A DNA stretch of 64,000 nucleotides from contig NZ_OY787459.1 of the NCBI RefSeq assembly GCF_963678865.1, positions 3,483,501-3,547,500 of the forward strand, written 5' to 3'. Numbering within the stretch: position 1 is the first letter of the stretch; each line of letters opens with the position of its first letter. The notes under the pieces are model-generated. The model did not search any database and was not told the origin of the DNA. It saw nothing but the letters and a program-made list of their open reading frames with translations. The translations under genes were made by a program, and so were the position numbers. The stretch is from Maridesulfovibrio sp. GTDB taxonomy: Bacteria; Desulfobacterota; Desulfovibrionia; Desulfovibrionales; Desulfovibrionaceae. Positions 26,206-33,939 of this stretch are shown one piece after another.

Positions 26206-27105
26206 TTAATTGCTGAGGTTCGACACTGCTTTGAGATTTTTACTCAGCCCATCGGCAATATAGATTGCAATTCCGCTCCATATGAAGGCGAAGGTTACCA
26301 GTCTCGCGAAATTAAACGGTTCGCCGAATACGAAAACTCCGAGCATCAGAGCGAGGGTGGGGGCGATATACTGCATCATTCCCAGTGTAACCAGCCTCAG
26401 CCTGCGCGCTCCATGGGCGAAAAAGATGAGAGGCAGCGAAGTCGCTGCTCCTGCTCCAAGCAACAGGATGTTATCCAATAATCCTATTTTATGTATACTT
26501 ATTTCGCCTGAAAAAGCCAGCCAGATAAGGTATCCTGCGGAGGCAGGTGCAAGTACAGCTGTCTCTACAAAAAGGCCCGGCAGGGATTCCACCTTCATAA
26601 CTTTGCGGACCAGTCCGTAAAAAGCGAAAGATACAGCCAGAGTCAATGCTATATAAGGAACGTGTCCGTAATCAATTATAGAATAGATGACGCCGCATGT
26701 TGCAAGCGTGATGGCAGCAGCCTGCATCCTGCTCAGCCTTTCTTTCATGAAAATGAAGCCCAGCAGGGCATTCATAAGTGGAGTCATGTAGTATCCCATG
26801 CTGGTGTCCACCACATGGCTATGGTTGACTGCCCATATATAAACGAACCAGTTGATGCCGATGAGAATGCTGCTTGTGCTGAGCAGGATCTTGCCCTTTT
26901 TGTCTGCAAGTGCAGACCTGACTTCCGCCCAGCGTTTTTTGCAGGAAAGTAAAATCCCTACGAAAAAAAGCGACCAGACAATTCTGTTGCAGAGAAGCTC
27001 CAGAGCCGGAACCTCTTCAAGGGCTTTCCAATAGACGGGCAGGAGTCCCCACATAATGAAGGCGGCTGCAGCATATATTATTCCATCGTGAGTATCTTTA
27101 TTCAT
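26206..27105 (-). CDS. rarD: RarD-type EamA permease
   Basis: 299 residues with about 10 membrane helices and two EamA repeats. The start GIIYAAAAFIMWGLLPVYWKAL is characteristic of RarD proteins, and FMKERLSRMQAAAITLA matches the family end-of-repeat motif. These are inner-membrane drug/metabolite transporters; the physiological substrate of RarD is not settled. AGGACAGGA precedes the start. It lies between c-di-GMP genes with no clear functional link. A hairpin at 27152-27193 separates it from the upstream EAL gene. Confidence 0.88.
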   Translation of the reverse strand: MNKDTHDGIIYAAAAFIMWGLLPVYWKALEEVPALELLCNRIVWSLFFVGILLSCKKRWAEVRSALADKKGKILLSTSSILIGINWFVYIWAVNHSHVVDTSMGYYMTPLMNALLGFIFMKERLSRMQAAAITLATCGVIYSIIDYGHVPYIALTLAVSFAFYGLVRKVMKVESLPGLFVETAVLAPASAGYLIWLAFSGEISIHKIGLLDNILLLGAGAATSLPLIFFAHGARRLRLVTLGMMQYIAPTLALMLGVFVFGEPFNFARLVTFAFIWSGIAIYIADGLSKNLKAVSNLSN

Positions 27106-27151
27106 TTTTCCTGTCCTTTTAATCTAATAAGGCAGGAAAGATATGCCAAAC

Positions 27152-27193
27152 ACCGCATGGTTGCAACTGACTTTACAGTTACAACCATGCGGT
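27152..27193 (-). terminator. Long hairpin between the EAL gene and rarD
   Basis: ACCGCATGGTTGCAACTG (27152-27169) pairs with CAGTTACAACCATGCGGT (27176-27193) with one mismatch. It begins 9 nt beyond the EAL stop. The T-tract after it on the minus strand is weak, so it may be a processing or protection hairpin rather than a strict terminator. Confidence 0.55.
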
Positions 27194-27201
27194 CCTTTTG
27201 A

Positions 27202-28422
27202 TTATGTGCTGATATCAATGCAGAGGATAGGGGATTTGGGGGTGTCATACATTTTGTTGGAAACTGTGACACAGTTGTTGCCGGAAGCAAGTGATATGTA
27301 TGGGGCGGTCGTGTGCCATTTGTTGCCGGTCTTGATGGTCAGGTAGTATTCCTTCAGGGAATGGTCTGCACCGATCGGGGCCGGCTGGTAGATGAGGCGT
27401 CTGCTTTCCTTGAGCTTGAATGGATTACAGATGGTTCCGGAAATCTGAATCCCGTTGGTGTCAAGGATATAGGCACATTCGATGTTGGTATTTTCCGTTA
27501 TGAATGCCGAAAGCGCTGAGTCCGCATTAGCGGGGATTCCGTCCATGAGGGCTTCACGAAGTTTGTCAGCCATTCGCCTGTAGCTCTTTTCCATTATTTT
27601 CTTGTGGTTCAGTTTTTCAAGAACATGGGTTTTGAAACGTGAGGCTAAAAAGCTGACAGGGGTCATGTCCGGATTAACGGCCAAAGTTGCCGGAGCCGGT
27701 CTGCTGAAGAAAAAGCCCTGAAAAACATCGATGCCCATGCTCATCAGGGTCAGGGCTTCTTCTACTGTTTCAACTCCTTCCGCCAGCGGAAGGCAGCCGG
27801 TCCTTTCGGCAAGGTTGATCAGTGAACGGGTTACTTCCATATTATGAAATTTTTTATTTATATCGGTGATGAGGGAACGGTCGATTTTGATTATATCCGG
27901 CTTGAGTGAGGGAATCCGGTCTAGATTTGAATGTCCTGTCCCCACGTCATCAAGGGCAATAAGAAAACCGTGTTTACGGGATTTTTTTACAAATGCGGTA
28001 AGGGCGATTTCGCATCCTGCCTTGGATTCTATTATTTCAAGGATGATGTTTCCGGTGGGGATGGAGCATTCCTTAGCCATTTTCAGTGTCAGACCGTAGT
28101 TGAAAGTTTCTTCATTGATGATGGCAGCGTCAATATTTACGGACAAAAGCAGTGAACGGTCATTTTTCGAAATGGGAGCGAATGTTTCAAAGGCTTTTTT
28201 GCGGCAGGCCCGGTCCAGCTTGGCCAGAGTGCTTATGTCTTTACACATGCTGAACAGGGTTACCGGAGAAATATTCTCGCCAGTACGGGGATTGGTTGCA
28301 CGGATCAGCGCTTCAAAACCAATCAATCCTTTACGGTTCATGGAAATGAGCGGCTGCAGAACTGTTGTCAGACAATCGTTATCGATAAGTTCGTGGATGG
28401 TAAAATCAAATGTAGTATTCAT
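27202..28422 (-). CDS. EAL-domain c-di-GMP phosphodiesterase with C-terminal sensor region
   Basis: 406 residues from ATG 28422; the frame extends further upstream but through the glnK terminator. The EAL domain (about 1-250) keeps the expected residues: GFEALIR, SVNIDA, ILEIIES, LDDVGTG, IIKIDRS, AEGVETVEE and QGFFFSRP. It is therefore probably active in cleaving c-di-GMP. Residues about 270-406 form an alpha+beta Cache/PAS-like region (ECAYILDTNGIQISGT), an unusual position after the catalytic domain. No membrane segments are seen. It lies near a GGDEF gene with the opposite activity. Confidence 0.88.
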   Translation of the reverse strand: MNTTFDFTIHELIDNDCLTTVLQPLISMNRKGLIGFEALIRATNPRTGENISPVTLFSMCKDISTLAKLDRACRKKAFETFAPISKNDRSLLLSVNIDAAIINEETFNYGLTLKMAKECSIPTGNIILEIIESKAGCEIALTAFVKKSRKHGFLIALDDVGTGHSNLDRIPSLKPDIIKIDRSLITDINKKFHNMEVTRSLINLAERTGCLPLAEGVETVEEALTLMSMGIDVFQGFFFSRPAPATLAVNPDMTPVSFLASRFKTHVLEKLNHKKIMEKSYRRMADKLREALMDGIPANADSALSAFITENTNIECAYILDTNGIQISGTICNPFKLKESRRLIYQPAPIGADHSLKEYYLTIKTGNKWHTTAPYISLASGNNCVTVSNKMYDTPKSPILCIDIST

Positions 28423-28449
28423 AACTGCAGTCGCTTTGTTCTGTTTTGC

Positions 28450-28490
28450 CAAATAAAAGCGGCCGAAAGGGTGGGAAGTCCCTTCCGGCC
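28450..28490 (-). terminator. Terminator of amtB-glnK
   Basis: On the minus strand an 11-bp stem (28480-28490 with 28461-28471, one G-U pair) is followed by GCTTTTATTTG. It lies between glnK and the EAL gene. Confidence 0.75.
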
Positions 28491-28495
28491 GTTGG

Positions 28496-28521
28496 GGTTC
28501 GATGGAGGTGGGCATCGAACC
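28496..28521. repeat. Short perfect inverted repeat after glnK
   Basis: GGTTCGATG (28496-28504) and CATCGAACC (28513-28521) flank an 8-nt loop. A second imperfect CCGGG-CCCGG pairing lies just beside it, so the glnK 3' end has stacked hairpins. It looks like a tRNA T-arm at first sight but has no matching tRNA body. Confidence 0.5.
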
Positions 28522-28600
28522 GGGACCGGGCTTAACTGCCGATGAAAAACCCGGCCTGCTGTACACTAATTGGGGTTAGAGTTGCTATGTGAGTGTTTCT

Positions 28601-28930
28601 TTAGAGTGATTCTTCGCCTGTTCTGATCCTGATGGTCTGGTTCAGGTCCTGAACAAAGATGACACCGTCACCTTCTTTGCCTGTCTGGGCGCCGGTTTTA
28701 ATGGCTTCCAGCGCTCCTTCCAGTTTGGCTTCGTCCAGTCCGATTTCGATGCGGACTTTTTTGAGCAGGTTAACTTCCATTACAACACCGCGGTATGTTT
28801 CAGTGAATCCGGCTCCTCGGCCTGATCCGAGGATGTTAGTTACCGACATGGAGTAGATGCCTTTGGCGTAGAGGGCCTGCTTTACCGGAGTAAGGCATTC
28901 GGGCCTGATATATGTGATGATGAGTTTCAT
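28601..28930 (-). CDS. glnK: P-II signal protein, GlnK-like, with altered T-loop
   Basis: 109 residues, usual P-II length. The start MKLIITYIRPECLTPVKQAL and the end DGVIFVQDLNQTIRIRTGE are typical, as is TGKEGDG near residue 84. The T-loop reads ETYRGVVMEV where GlnB/GlnK usually have E-x-YRGAEY-x-V, so the uridylylated Tyr51 is replaced by Met. Control would then rest on ATP/ADP/2-oxoglutarate binding. It lies 30 nt downstream of amtB with AGAGGAA before the start, and its job is probably to block AmtB when nitrogen is sufficient. Confidence 0.93.
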   Translation of the reverse strand: MKLIITYIRPECLTPVKQALYAKGIYSMSVTNILGSGRGAGFTETYRGVVMEVNLLKKVRIEIGLDEAKLEGALEAIKTGAQTGKEGDGVIFVQDLNQTIRIRTGEESL

Positions 28931-28960
28931 TATATTATTCCTCTCTTTGTGATAGTTGGA

Positions 28961-30331
28961 TTATTCGTTGGAGAAGATCTGGAAACCGTTGTAGGACTCC
29001 ATGCCGTGTTCGCTGATGTCGAGGCCTTTCATTTCTTCTTCCGCGGTAACCCTGACGCCCATTACAGCCTTGGCGATGCTGAAAGCAAGGTAGCCCATGC
29101 CGAATGCCCAGACAAAGCAGACTGCGATACCGATGATCTGAGGGATAAGCAGTGCGAACCCGCCGCCGTAGAAGAGGCCGCCTGCGCCATCGTTAAGTGC
29201 GGGAGAGGTGAACAGTCCGCAAGCCAGAGTTCCCCAGGCACCGCATACACCGTGTACGGAGACAGCACCGACCGGGTCGTCGATTTTGAGTATTTTATCA
29301 ATGAATTCGATAGAGAGAACTACCAGTATACCTGCAATGAGACCGATGATGATGGAAGCTGCAGGGGTTACAGTTGCACAGGGAGCGGTGATACCTACCA
29401 GGCCTGCCAGCGCGCCGTTACAGGTCATGGAGATATCAGGCTTGCCGTATTTGAACCATGAGGTGAACATTGCGCCGAGGGTACCTGCACATGCAGAGAG
29501 GCTTGTGGTCACAGCGATGAGACCGATGGAGCCGTCAGCAGTGGTGGTGGAGCCGGGGTTAAAACCGAACCAGCCGAACCAGAGGATGAAAACACCGAGG
29601 GATGCCAGCGGAATGTTGTGACCGGGGATAGCTTTTGCTTTGCCGTCAGCAGTGTATTTGCCGATACGGGGGCCGAGGATCATGGCACCGGCCAGTGCAA
29701 TCCAGCCACCTACGGAGTGAACAACAGTGGAGCCTGCGAAGTCCATGAAACCGAGGCCTTCAAGCCAGCCGGCGCCGGAGTCGCCGAGCCAGAGGGAGCC
29801 CCATGCCCAGTGACCGGAGACAGGATAGATAAGCCCGGTAACAAGACAGGTTACGAGAATATAGCTGCTGAATTTAGTACGCTCGGCAATACCGCCGGAT
29901 ACGATTGTGGCTGCGGTGGCTGCGAATACAGACTGGAAGAACCAGAAAGTAATAGTCCACTGAGCGTCGGGATCGGTAAGTCCGGTTCCGGCAAGTGAGA
30001 ACCCGGTGGTTCCAACGAACCCGCCGGCGTCTATGCCGAACATAAGGCCGAATCCTAAAAGGAAAAAGATGATTGACCCGGCTGCAAAGTCGAGAAAGTT
30101 TTTCATCAGGATGTTACCTGCACTCTTGGCACGGGTGAATCCTGCTTCAACGCATGCAAATCCTGCCTGCATAAAAAATACGAGGATAGCCGCGAGAAGG
30201 GTCCAGAGAATGTTGGCGTGAGTCTGGGACATGGCTTCTTCAGCTGCGAAAGCTGCGGAAGGTGCCGCCAGGAGCATGAGAGTTGCGAGGGCCGGAATTT
30301 TGCGGCCTACCATTGAACGTTTAATAGTCAT
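28961..30331 (-). CDS. amtB: Ammonium transporter
   Basis: 456 residues from ATG 30331 with a perfect AAGGAGG site; a longer frame has none. Residues 1-29 are a signal peptide ending SAAFAAEE, then about 11 membrane helices. The pore twin histidines are in STVVHSVGGW (first) and VHGVCGAWGTLACG (second), and AGFACVEAGFTRAKS is the conserved first-helix motif. It passes ammonium across the inner membrane. It forms an operon with glnK and has a sigma-54 promoter match at 30379-30394, so expression should rise on nitrogen limitation. Confidence 0.96.
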   Translation of the reverse strand: MTIKRSMVGRKIPALATLMLLAAPSAAFAAEEAMSQTHANILWTLLAAILVFFMQAGFACVEAGFTRAKSAGNILMKNFLDFAAGSIIFFLLGFGLMFGIDAGGFVGTTGFSLAGTGLTDPDAQWTITFWFFQSVFAATAATIVSGGIAERTKFSSYILVTCLVTGLIYPVSGHWAWGSLWLGDSGAGWLEGLGFMDFAGSTVVHSVGGWIALAGAMILGPRIGKYTADGKAKAIPGHNIPLASLGVFILWFGWFGFNPGSTTTADGSIGLIAVTTSLSACAGTLGAMFTSWFKYGKPDISMTCNGALAGLVGITAPCATVTPAASIIIGLIAGILVVLSIEFIDKILKIDDPVGAVSVHGVCGAWGTLACGLFTSPALNDGAGGLFYGGGFALLIPQIIGIAVCFVWAFGMGYLAFSIAKAVMGVRVTAEEEMKGLDISEHGMESYNGFQIFSNE

Positions 30332-30378
30332 ACAGTCCTCCTTAGGGGTGTTGATTGCTTCAAGGATGTTTTTCCTAA

Positions 30379-30394
30379 AGCATGGACCGTGCCA
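30379..30394 (-). promoter_or_regulatory. Sigma-54 promoter of amtB-glnK
   Basis: On the minus strand TGGCAC-GGTCC-ATGCT matches the consensus TGGCAC-N5-TTGC with correct GG/GC spacing. It lies 48 nt upstream of the amtB start, leaving a leader of about 35 nt. Confidence 0.82.
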
Positions 30395-30448
30395 AAAGTT
30401 TAACATACTGAAATAGCTGTGTTTTTTTTAATTAACTCAAAAATGTGG

Positions 30449-30563
30449 ATTACAAAAATGTATTTTTGAACTTTTTTGTCGTATTGAGGTGTGGTGTAAA
30501 TTACAAAAAGGTAAAGTTTGATTTTTCAAGAATCGTATGGCGTGGGGTGAAATTACAAATGGT
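30449..30563. repeat. Three evenly spaced ATTACAAA direct repeats upstream of amtB
   Basis: ATTACAAA occurs at 30449, 30500 and 30552, each followed by a G-T step within a few bases. The spacing is 51 and 52 bp, about five helical turns. They lie 55-185 bp upstream of the sigma-54 promoter, where an enhancer-binding activator such as NtrC would sit. The binding protein is not identified. Confidence 0.5.
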
Positions 30564-30603
30564 TCATATTATATTAATGATGATAAAAAAATAAATAAAG
30601 TTG

Positions 30604-30633
30604 TTGACATTTTTTTCGGGACGCGGTTAGTAA
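30604..30633 (+). promoter_or_regulatory. Candidate sigma-70 promoter of the aromatic amino acid cluster
   Basis: TTGACA (30604-30609) is followed after 18 nt by TAGTAA (30628-30633). Transcription would start near 30640, at or close to the leader-peptide ATG, so either the leader message is leaderless or a promoter further upstream is also used. Confidence 0.5.
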
Positions 30634-30639
30634 ATAGTC

Positions 30640-30750
30640 ATGCAAACTTTCAACACCCTTGGCGCTAGCCGTTCATACTTTTTTTACTTTTTTTATTTTT
30701 GGTGCTCCCACGCTTGTGGTCGGGTGGAGGTTTGCTTGTACAAAAAGTAA
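30640..30750 (+). CDS. Aromatic amino acid leader peptide (attenuator control peptide)
   Basis: A 36-residue frame, ATG 30640 to TAA 30750, containing the run YFFYFFYFW (codons at 30676-30702). In all it has six Phe, four Tyr and one Trp. It ends 31 nt before a strong terminator hairpin, and both precede the Phe-Tyr-Trp biosynthesis cluster. This is the arrangement of a ribosome-mediated attenuator: shortage of any charged aromatic tRNA would stall the ribosome on the run. The T-rich control codons are complementary to AAAAAGTAAAAAG (30742-30754), a possible 1:2 pairing. No clear Shine-Dalgarno is seen. The antiterminator pairing is not resolved by eye. Confidence 0.75.
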   Translation: MQTFNTLGASRSYFFYFFYFWCSHACGRVEVCLYKK

Positions 30751-30781
30751 AAAGAGAACATAGCAAACGACCTCTACGAAA

Positions 30782-30820
30782 GGGCCGCAGGCGAAGAATC
30801 GCCGGCGGCCCTTTTTTTTT
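30782..30820 (+). terminator. Attenuator terminator of the aromatic cluster
   Basis: GGGCCGC-A-GGCGA (30782-30794) pairs with TCGCC-G-GCGGCCC (30799-30811) around an AGAA loop, followed by T9. It lies between the leader peptide and the first structural gene. A further hairpin just upstream pairs GAGGT/TTGCT (30727-30736) with AGCAA/ACCTC (30762-30774). Confidence 0.88.
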
Positions 30821-30883
30821 ACGGGTCGCCAAAAAGGGAAGCGGATCTTGGAGAACTAGAGGCAAACTTCAGGAGAAATTAAA

Positions 30884-31681
30884 ATGCAGATCGGAAAAAG
30901 CGTAAGAATGGAGCGGATCATTAACCGCAATACAGGCCGGACTATTGTTGTTCCCATGGACCACGGTGTCAGCGTCGGCCCGTTGAAAGGACTTCGTTCA
31001 ATGCGGCGGGCTGTTAACGATATGGTCAAAGGCGGAGCCAATGCCGTGCTCATGCATAAAGGCCTTGTCCGCTGCTCCCATCGTGAAGAAGGCGGCGATA
31101 TCGGTCTCATCGTTCATCTCTCCGCCTCAACCTGTCTTTCCCCCCTCCCTAATAAAAAAACTCTAGTCGGTACTGTTGAAGATGCACTTCGTCTCGGTGC
31201 AGATGCTGTTTCCGTTCATGTCAATCTTGGCGACGAAGCCGAATCCCAGATGCTTTCCGATCTCGGTGAAGTTGCATCCTCTGCTACCAACTGGGGTGTT
31301 CCGGTGCTGGCTATGGTTTACGCCCGCGGCCCGAAAGTCAAAGACGAATTTGATCCCGAAGTCGTGGCCCTCTGCGCCCGCGCAGGCGAAGAACTGGGTG
31401 CTGATATTGTAAAAGTCCCTTACACCGGCGACATTGAATCTTTCAAAACCGTAGTCGAAGGCTGCTGTATTCCGGTTGTTATTGCCGGAGGACCCAAGCT
31501 CGATTCCACCCGCGATTTTCTGCAGATGGTTTCCGATTCCATTGAAGCTGGCGGTGCCGGTCTTTCTGTCGGCCGTAATGTTTTTCAGCATGAAAACCGC
31601 GTTAAGTTGATGGAAGCCCTGCACATGATTGTTCACAATGATGAAACTGTAGATACCGCTCTCGCGCATATCGGCGAATAG
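30884..31681 (+). CDS. 2-amino-3,7-dideoxy-D-threo-hept-6-ulosonate synthase (archaeal-type aromatic pathway, step 1)
   Basis: 265 residues with AGGAG 8 nt upstream. It belongs to the DeoC/FbaB class I aldolase family: VVPMDHGVSVGP near residue 25 is the family opening, and VKVPYTGD near 180 holds the Schiff-base lysine. GGPKLDS and GLSVGRNVFQ form the phosphate site. In methanogens the enzyme replaces DAHP synthase, joining a 6-deoxy-5-ketofructose phosphate with aspartate semialdehyde. The next gene is the matching dehydroquinate synthase II, which supports the assignment over fructose-bisphosphate aldolase. First structural gene after the attenuator. Confidence 0.9.
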   Translation: MQIGKSVRMERIINRNTGRTIVVPMDHGVSVGPLKGLRSMRRAVNDMVKGGANAVLMHKGLVRCSHREEGGDIGLIVHLSASTCLSPLPNKKTLVGTVEDALRLGADAVSVHVNLGDEAESQMLSDLGEVASSATNWGVPVLAMVYARGPKVKDEFDPEVVALCARAGEELGADIVKVPYTGDIESFKTVVEGCCIPVVIAGGPKLDSTRDFLQMVSDSIEAGGAGLSVGRNVFQHENRVKLMEALHMIVHNDETVDTALAHIGE

Positions 31682-31701
31682 TTGAATTCAGGAATACGAA
31701 A

Positions 31702-32685
31702 ATGAAAAAAATTATTTTTAAAGCGATCCCTTTCGATAAAAAACTGGTCAGTCTTGCTCTGGAGTCCGGTGTGGATGCAATCCTCACCTCACCTGAAGAT
31801 AAGGAAACCATCGAATCCCTTGGGCGCGTAACAGTAATCACTCCCGATGACATGCCGTGCGTAGCCATTAACGAAAAGGCTGATGAAGCTGTCGCTGTTG
31901 ATCTTGACAAAAAAGGCAAAGATGTCTGCCTTGCCGCCGGCTGGGAAATTATCCCGGTCGAAAACCTGCTGGCCCAGATTGATGCCCTTGCTCTCGAAGC
32001 CGAGTCGCTTGAACGGGCTCGGTTGGCTGCCAGTGTAATGGAACGCGGTGCCGATTCAATCGTGGTTACTCCCGAAGGTGCCGCAGATCTTAAACAAATC
32101 GTAGCTGAACTGAAACTCTCGCAGGGCAAGATGGATTTACAAAAAGCAACAGTCACCAAGATTGAATCCGCAGGGCTGGCCCACCGGGTCTGCGTGGATA
32201 CCACTTCCAAGCTCAAGAAGGGGCAGGGCATTCTGACCGGAAATTCTTCAGCCTTTACCTTTCTCGTGCATGCTGAAACTGAATCCAACCCGTACGTTGC
32301 TGCGCGTCCGTTTCGAGTGAATGCCGGAGCTGTCCATGCTTACGCTATCCAGCCCGGTGATAAGACCATTTATCTCGAAGAGCTGCGTTCCGGTTCCGAG
32401 GTGCTGGTCGTGGATAAAAGCGGAGAGACTTCTGTGGCTGTGGTCGGACGCAGCAAGCTTGAAGTGCGACCCATGCTGCTGATTACCGCCGAGGTCCAGA
32501 CTCCCGAGGGACCGATTTCCGGCAAGGTTTTCCTCCAGAATGCGGAAACCATCAGAGTTGTCAGCGGTGCCGGTGAGCCTGTCAGTGTGGTAACACTGAA
32601 AGAAGGCGATGAAGTTCTTTGCCGTATTGATGAAGCGGGACGCCATTTCGGAATGCGAATCAAAGAAGAAATTTCAGAGGATTAA
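31702..32685 (+). CDS. 3-dehydroquinate synthase II
   Basis: 327 residues, 20 nt after the previous gene. It belongs to the archaeal MJ1249-type family, unrelated to AroB: the second half has the conserved GLAHRVCVDTTSKLKKGQGILTGN-type region and NPYVAARPFRVNAGAVHAY, and no AroB NAD-binding motif. It oxidatively deaminates and cyclises the aminodideoxy-heptulosonate to 3-dehydroquinate, using NAD. Together with the preceding gene it bypasses DAHP synthase and AroB. The remaining shikimate genes (aroD, aroE, aroK, aroC) are not in this window. Confidence 0.9.
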   Translation: MKKIIFKAIPFDKKLVSLALESGVDAILTSPEDKETIESLGRVTVITPDDMPCVAINEKADEAVAVDLDKKGKDVCLAAGWEIIPVENLLAQIDALALEAESLERARLAASVMERGADSIVVTPEGAADLKQIVAELKLSQGKMDLQKATVTKIESAGLAHRVCVDTTSKLKKGQGILTGNSSAFTFLVHAETESNPYVAARPFRVNAGAVHAYAIQPGDKTIYLEELRSGSEVLVVDKSGETSVAVVGRSKLEVRPMLLITAEVQTPEGPISGKVFLQNAETIRVVSGAGEPVSVVTLKEGDEVLCRIDEAGRHFGMRIKEEISED

Positions 32686-32692
32686 TAATAAA

Positions 32693-33796
32693 ATGTCACA
32701 GTCCAGCACAAAAAATCTTGGCGATCTGCGGGTGGAAATCGATTCCCTCGACAGTGAGATTCTTGAGCTTCTCAACAAGCGTGCCGCTGCATCTCTGGCA
32801 GTCGGAGCAATCAAGGCCGGATCATCTGATCAGATTTTCAAGCCTTTCCGGGAACAGGAAGTACTGCGCGGCCTTATCAAGCGCAATCCCGGAACTCTCC
32901 CGCCTGAGCACCTTGAAGCAATTTATCGCGAAATTATTTCTTCTTCCCGCAGGCTGCAAAGGCCTGAGCGTGTGGTCTATCTAGGCCCCGAAGGGACATT
33001 TTCATATTTTGCCGGACTGCAGCATATGGGGCGTCAGGCCGACCTGATTCCCAAGAATAATTTTGAGAATATTTTTGTGGCCGTTTCCAAGGGCGAAGCC
33101 GATCTCGGCATTATCCCCCTTGAAAATTCGCTCAAGGGAACGGTCGGGCAGAACGTTGATCTCTTCATGCGTTACCCGGTTTTCATTCAGGCCGAGCTGT
33201 ATCATCGCATCAGCCACGGACTGATGACCAAGGGTACCGACATCAGCGAGATCAAAACGGTCTACTCACACTCCAAGGCACTTGAGCAATGCACAGGGTG
33301 GTTGCGTGCCAACATGCCCGGTGCAGAGCTCGTGTCTGTGGAATCAACTGCCAAGGCCGCTCAGATGGTTGCTGAAAACGATGGTCCTATAGCCGCAGTT
33401 GGTCACGTAAAGCTCGCAAATCTCTTCGGCCTGCATGTTGCTGCCGAAGCCATTGAGGATCTGCCCGATAACTGGACCAGATTCTTGATCATCGGCCCCA
33501 GACCCGGACAGGAAGATAAGCGCGACAAGACTTCGCTGCTGTTCACCACCCCGGACAGACCCGGTGCGCTGGTGGAAGTTCTCAACGAGCTTTCCGGTCA
33601 TGATATCAACATGACCAAGCTGGAGTCTCGGCCCGCTCTCGGCGAGAAGTGGAAGTACATGTTTTTTGTCGACCTGCAGGGCGATCTTGGAGCCGATGAA
33701 CATGCATCATTAATTGAAGACCTCAAGGGTCGCTGCCTTACTTTTAAAATACTTGGCTGCTATCCGGCTGGCGCACAGGACGGCAGCAAGTTTTAA
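32693..33796 (+). CDS. pheA: Bifunctional chorismate mutase / prephenate dehydratase
   Basis: 367 residues from ATG 32693; AGAGG lies upstream. Residues 1-90 are an AroQ-type chorismate mutase helix bundle (LRVEIDSLDSEILELLNKRA). Residues about 95-275 are prephenate dehydratase with YLGPEGTFSY, VIPLENSLKGTV-like IPLENSLKGT and the catalytic NWTRFLII. Residues about 285-360 are an ACT domain with GALVEVL and LESRP, which binds Phe for feedback inhibition. It converts chorismate to phenylpyruvate in the cytoplasm. It lies 7 nt after the dehydroquinate synthase gene. Confidence 0.95.
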   Translation: MSQSSTKNLGDLRVEIDSLDSEILELLNKRAAASLAVGAIKAGSSDQIFKPFREQEVLRGLIKRNPGTLPPEHLEAIYREIISSSRRLQRPERVVYLGPEGTFSYFAGLQHMGRQADLIPKNNFENIFVAVSKGEADLGIIPLENSLKGTVGQNVDLFMRYPVFIQAELYHRISHGLMTKGTDISEIKTVYSHSKALEQCTGWLRANMPGAELVSVESTAKAAQMVAENDGPIAAVGHVKLANLFGLHVAAEAIEDLPDNWTRFLIIGPRPGQEDKRDKTSLLFTTPDRPGALVEVLNELSGHDINMTKLESRPALGEKWKYMFFVDLQGDLGADEHASLIEDLKGRCLTFKILGCYPAGAQDGSKF

Positions 33797-33802
33797 GGCT
33801 TA

Positions 33803-33901
33803 ATGCCGCAGTCGGCTAAGGAGGGTAACTTTTGGAAAGAGTTTCTCTCCTCAGCCACCACTCCTTCAAAATTTTTTATTAGGCTTAGCCGCTTTGAATA
33901 A
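33803..33901 (+). other. pheA-aroA intergenic segment with a possible 32-codon reading frame
   Basis: The 143-nt gap holds a frame starting MPQSAKEGNFWKEF and ending in RLSRFE, and a second short TTG frame (33832-33882) with a strong AAGGAGGG site before it. The composition looks more like an intergenic repeat than a gene. Either frame could be translated by chance. Confidence 0.25.
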
Positions 33902-33939
33902 AGATTATCATCAGGCCTTATAAGCCGGGAATATATAAA

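Noticed and set aside
28423..28566. Longer N-terminus for the EAL protein
   Set aside because: The extension runs through the amtB-glnK terminator and inverted repeat and has no ribosome site; ATG 28422 begins a normal EAL domain.
28494..28590. Possible tRNA or selC-like gene after glnK
   Set aside because: The CATCGAACC segment resembles a T-arm, but no acceptor pairing, anticodon arm or D-arm could be built on either strand; the perfect inverted repeat explains the signal.
33832..33882. 16-residue TTG-start peptide with a strong ribosome site between pheA and aroA
   Set aside because: Too short and without recognisable sequence; the AAGGAGGG may be part of an intergenic repeat. Kept only as part of the low-confidence segment entry.
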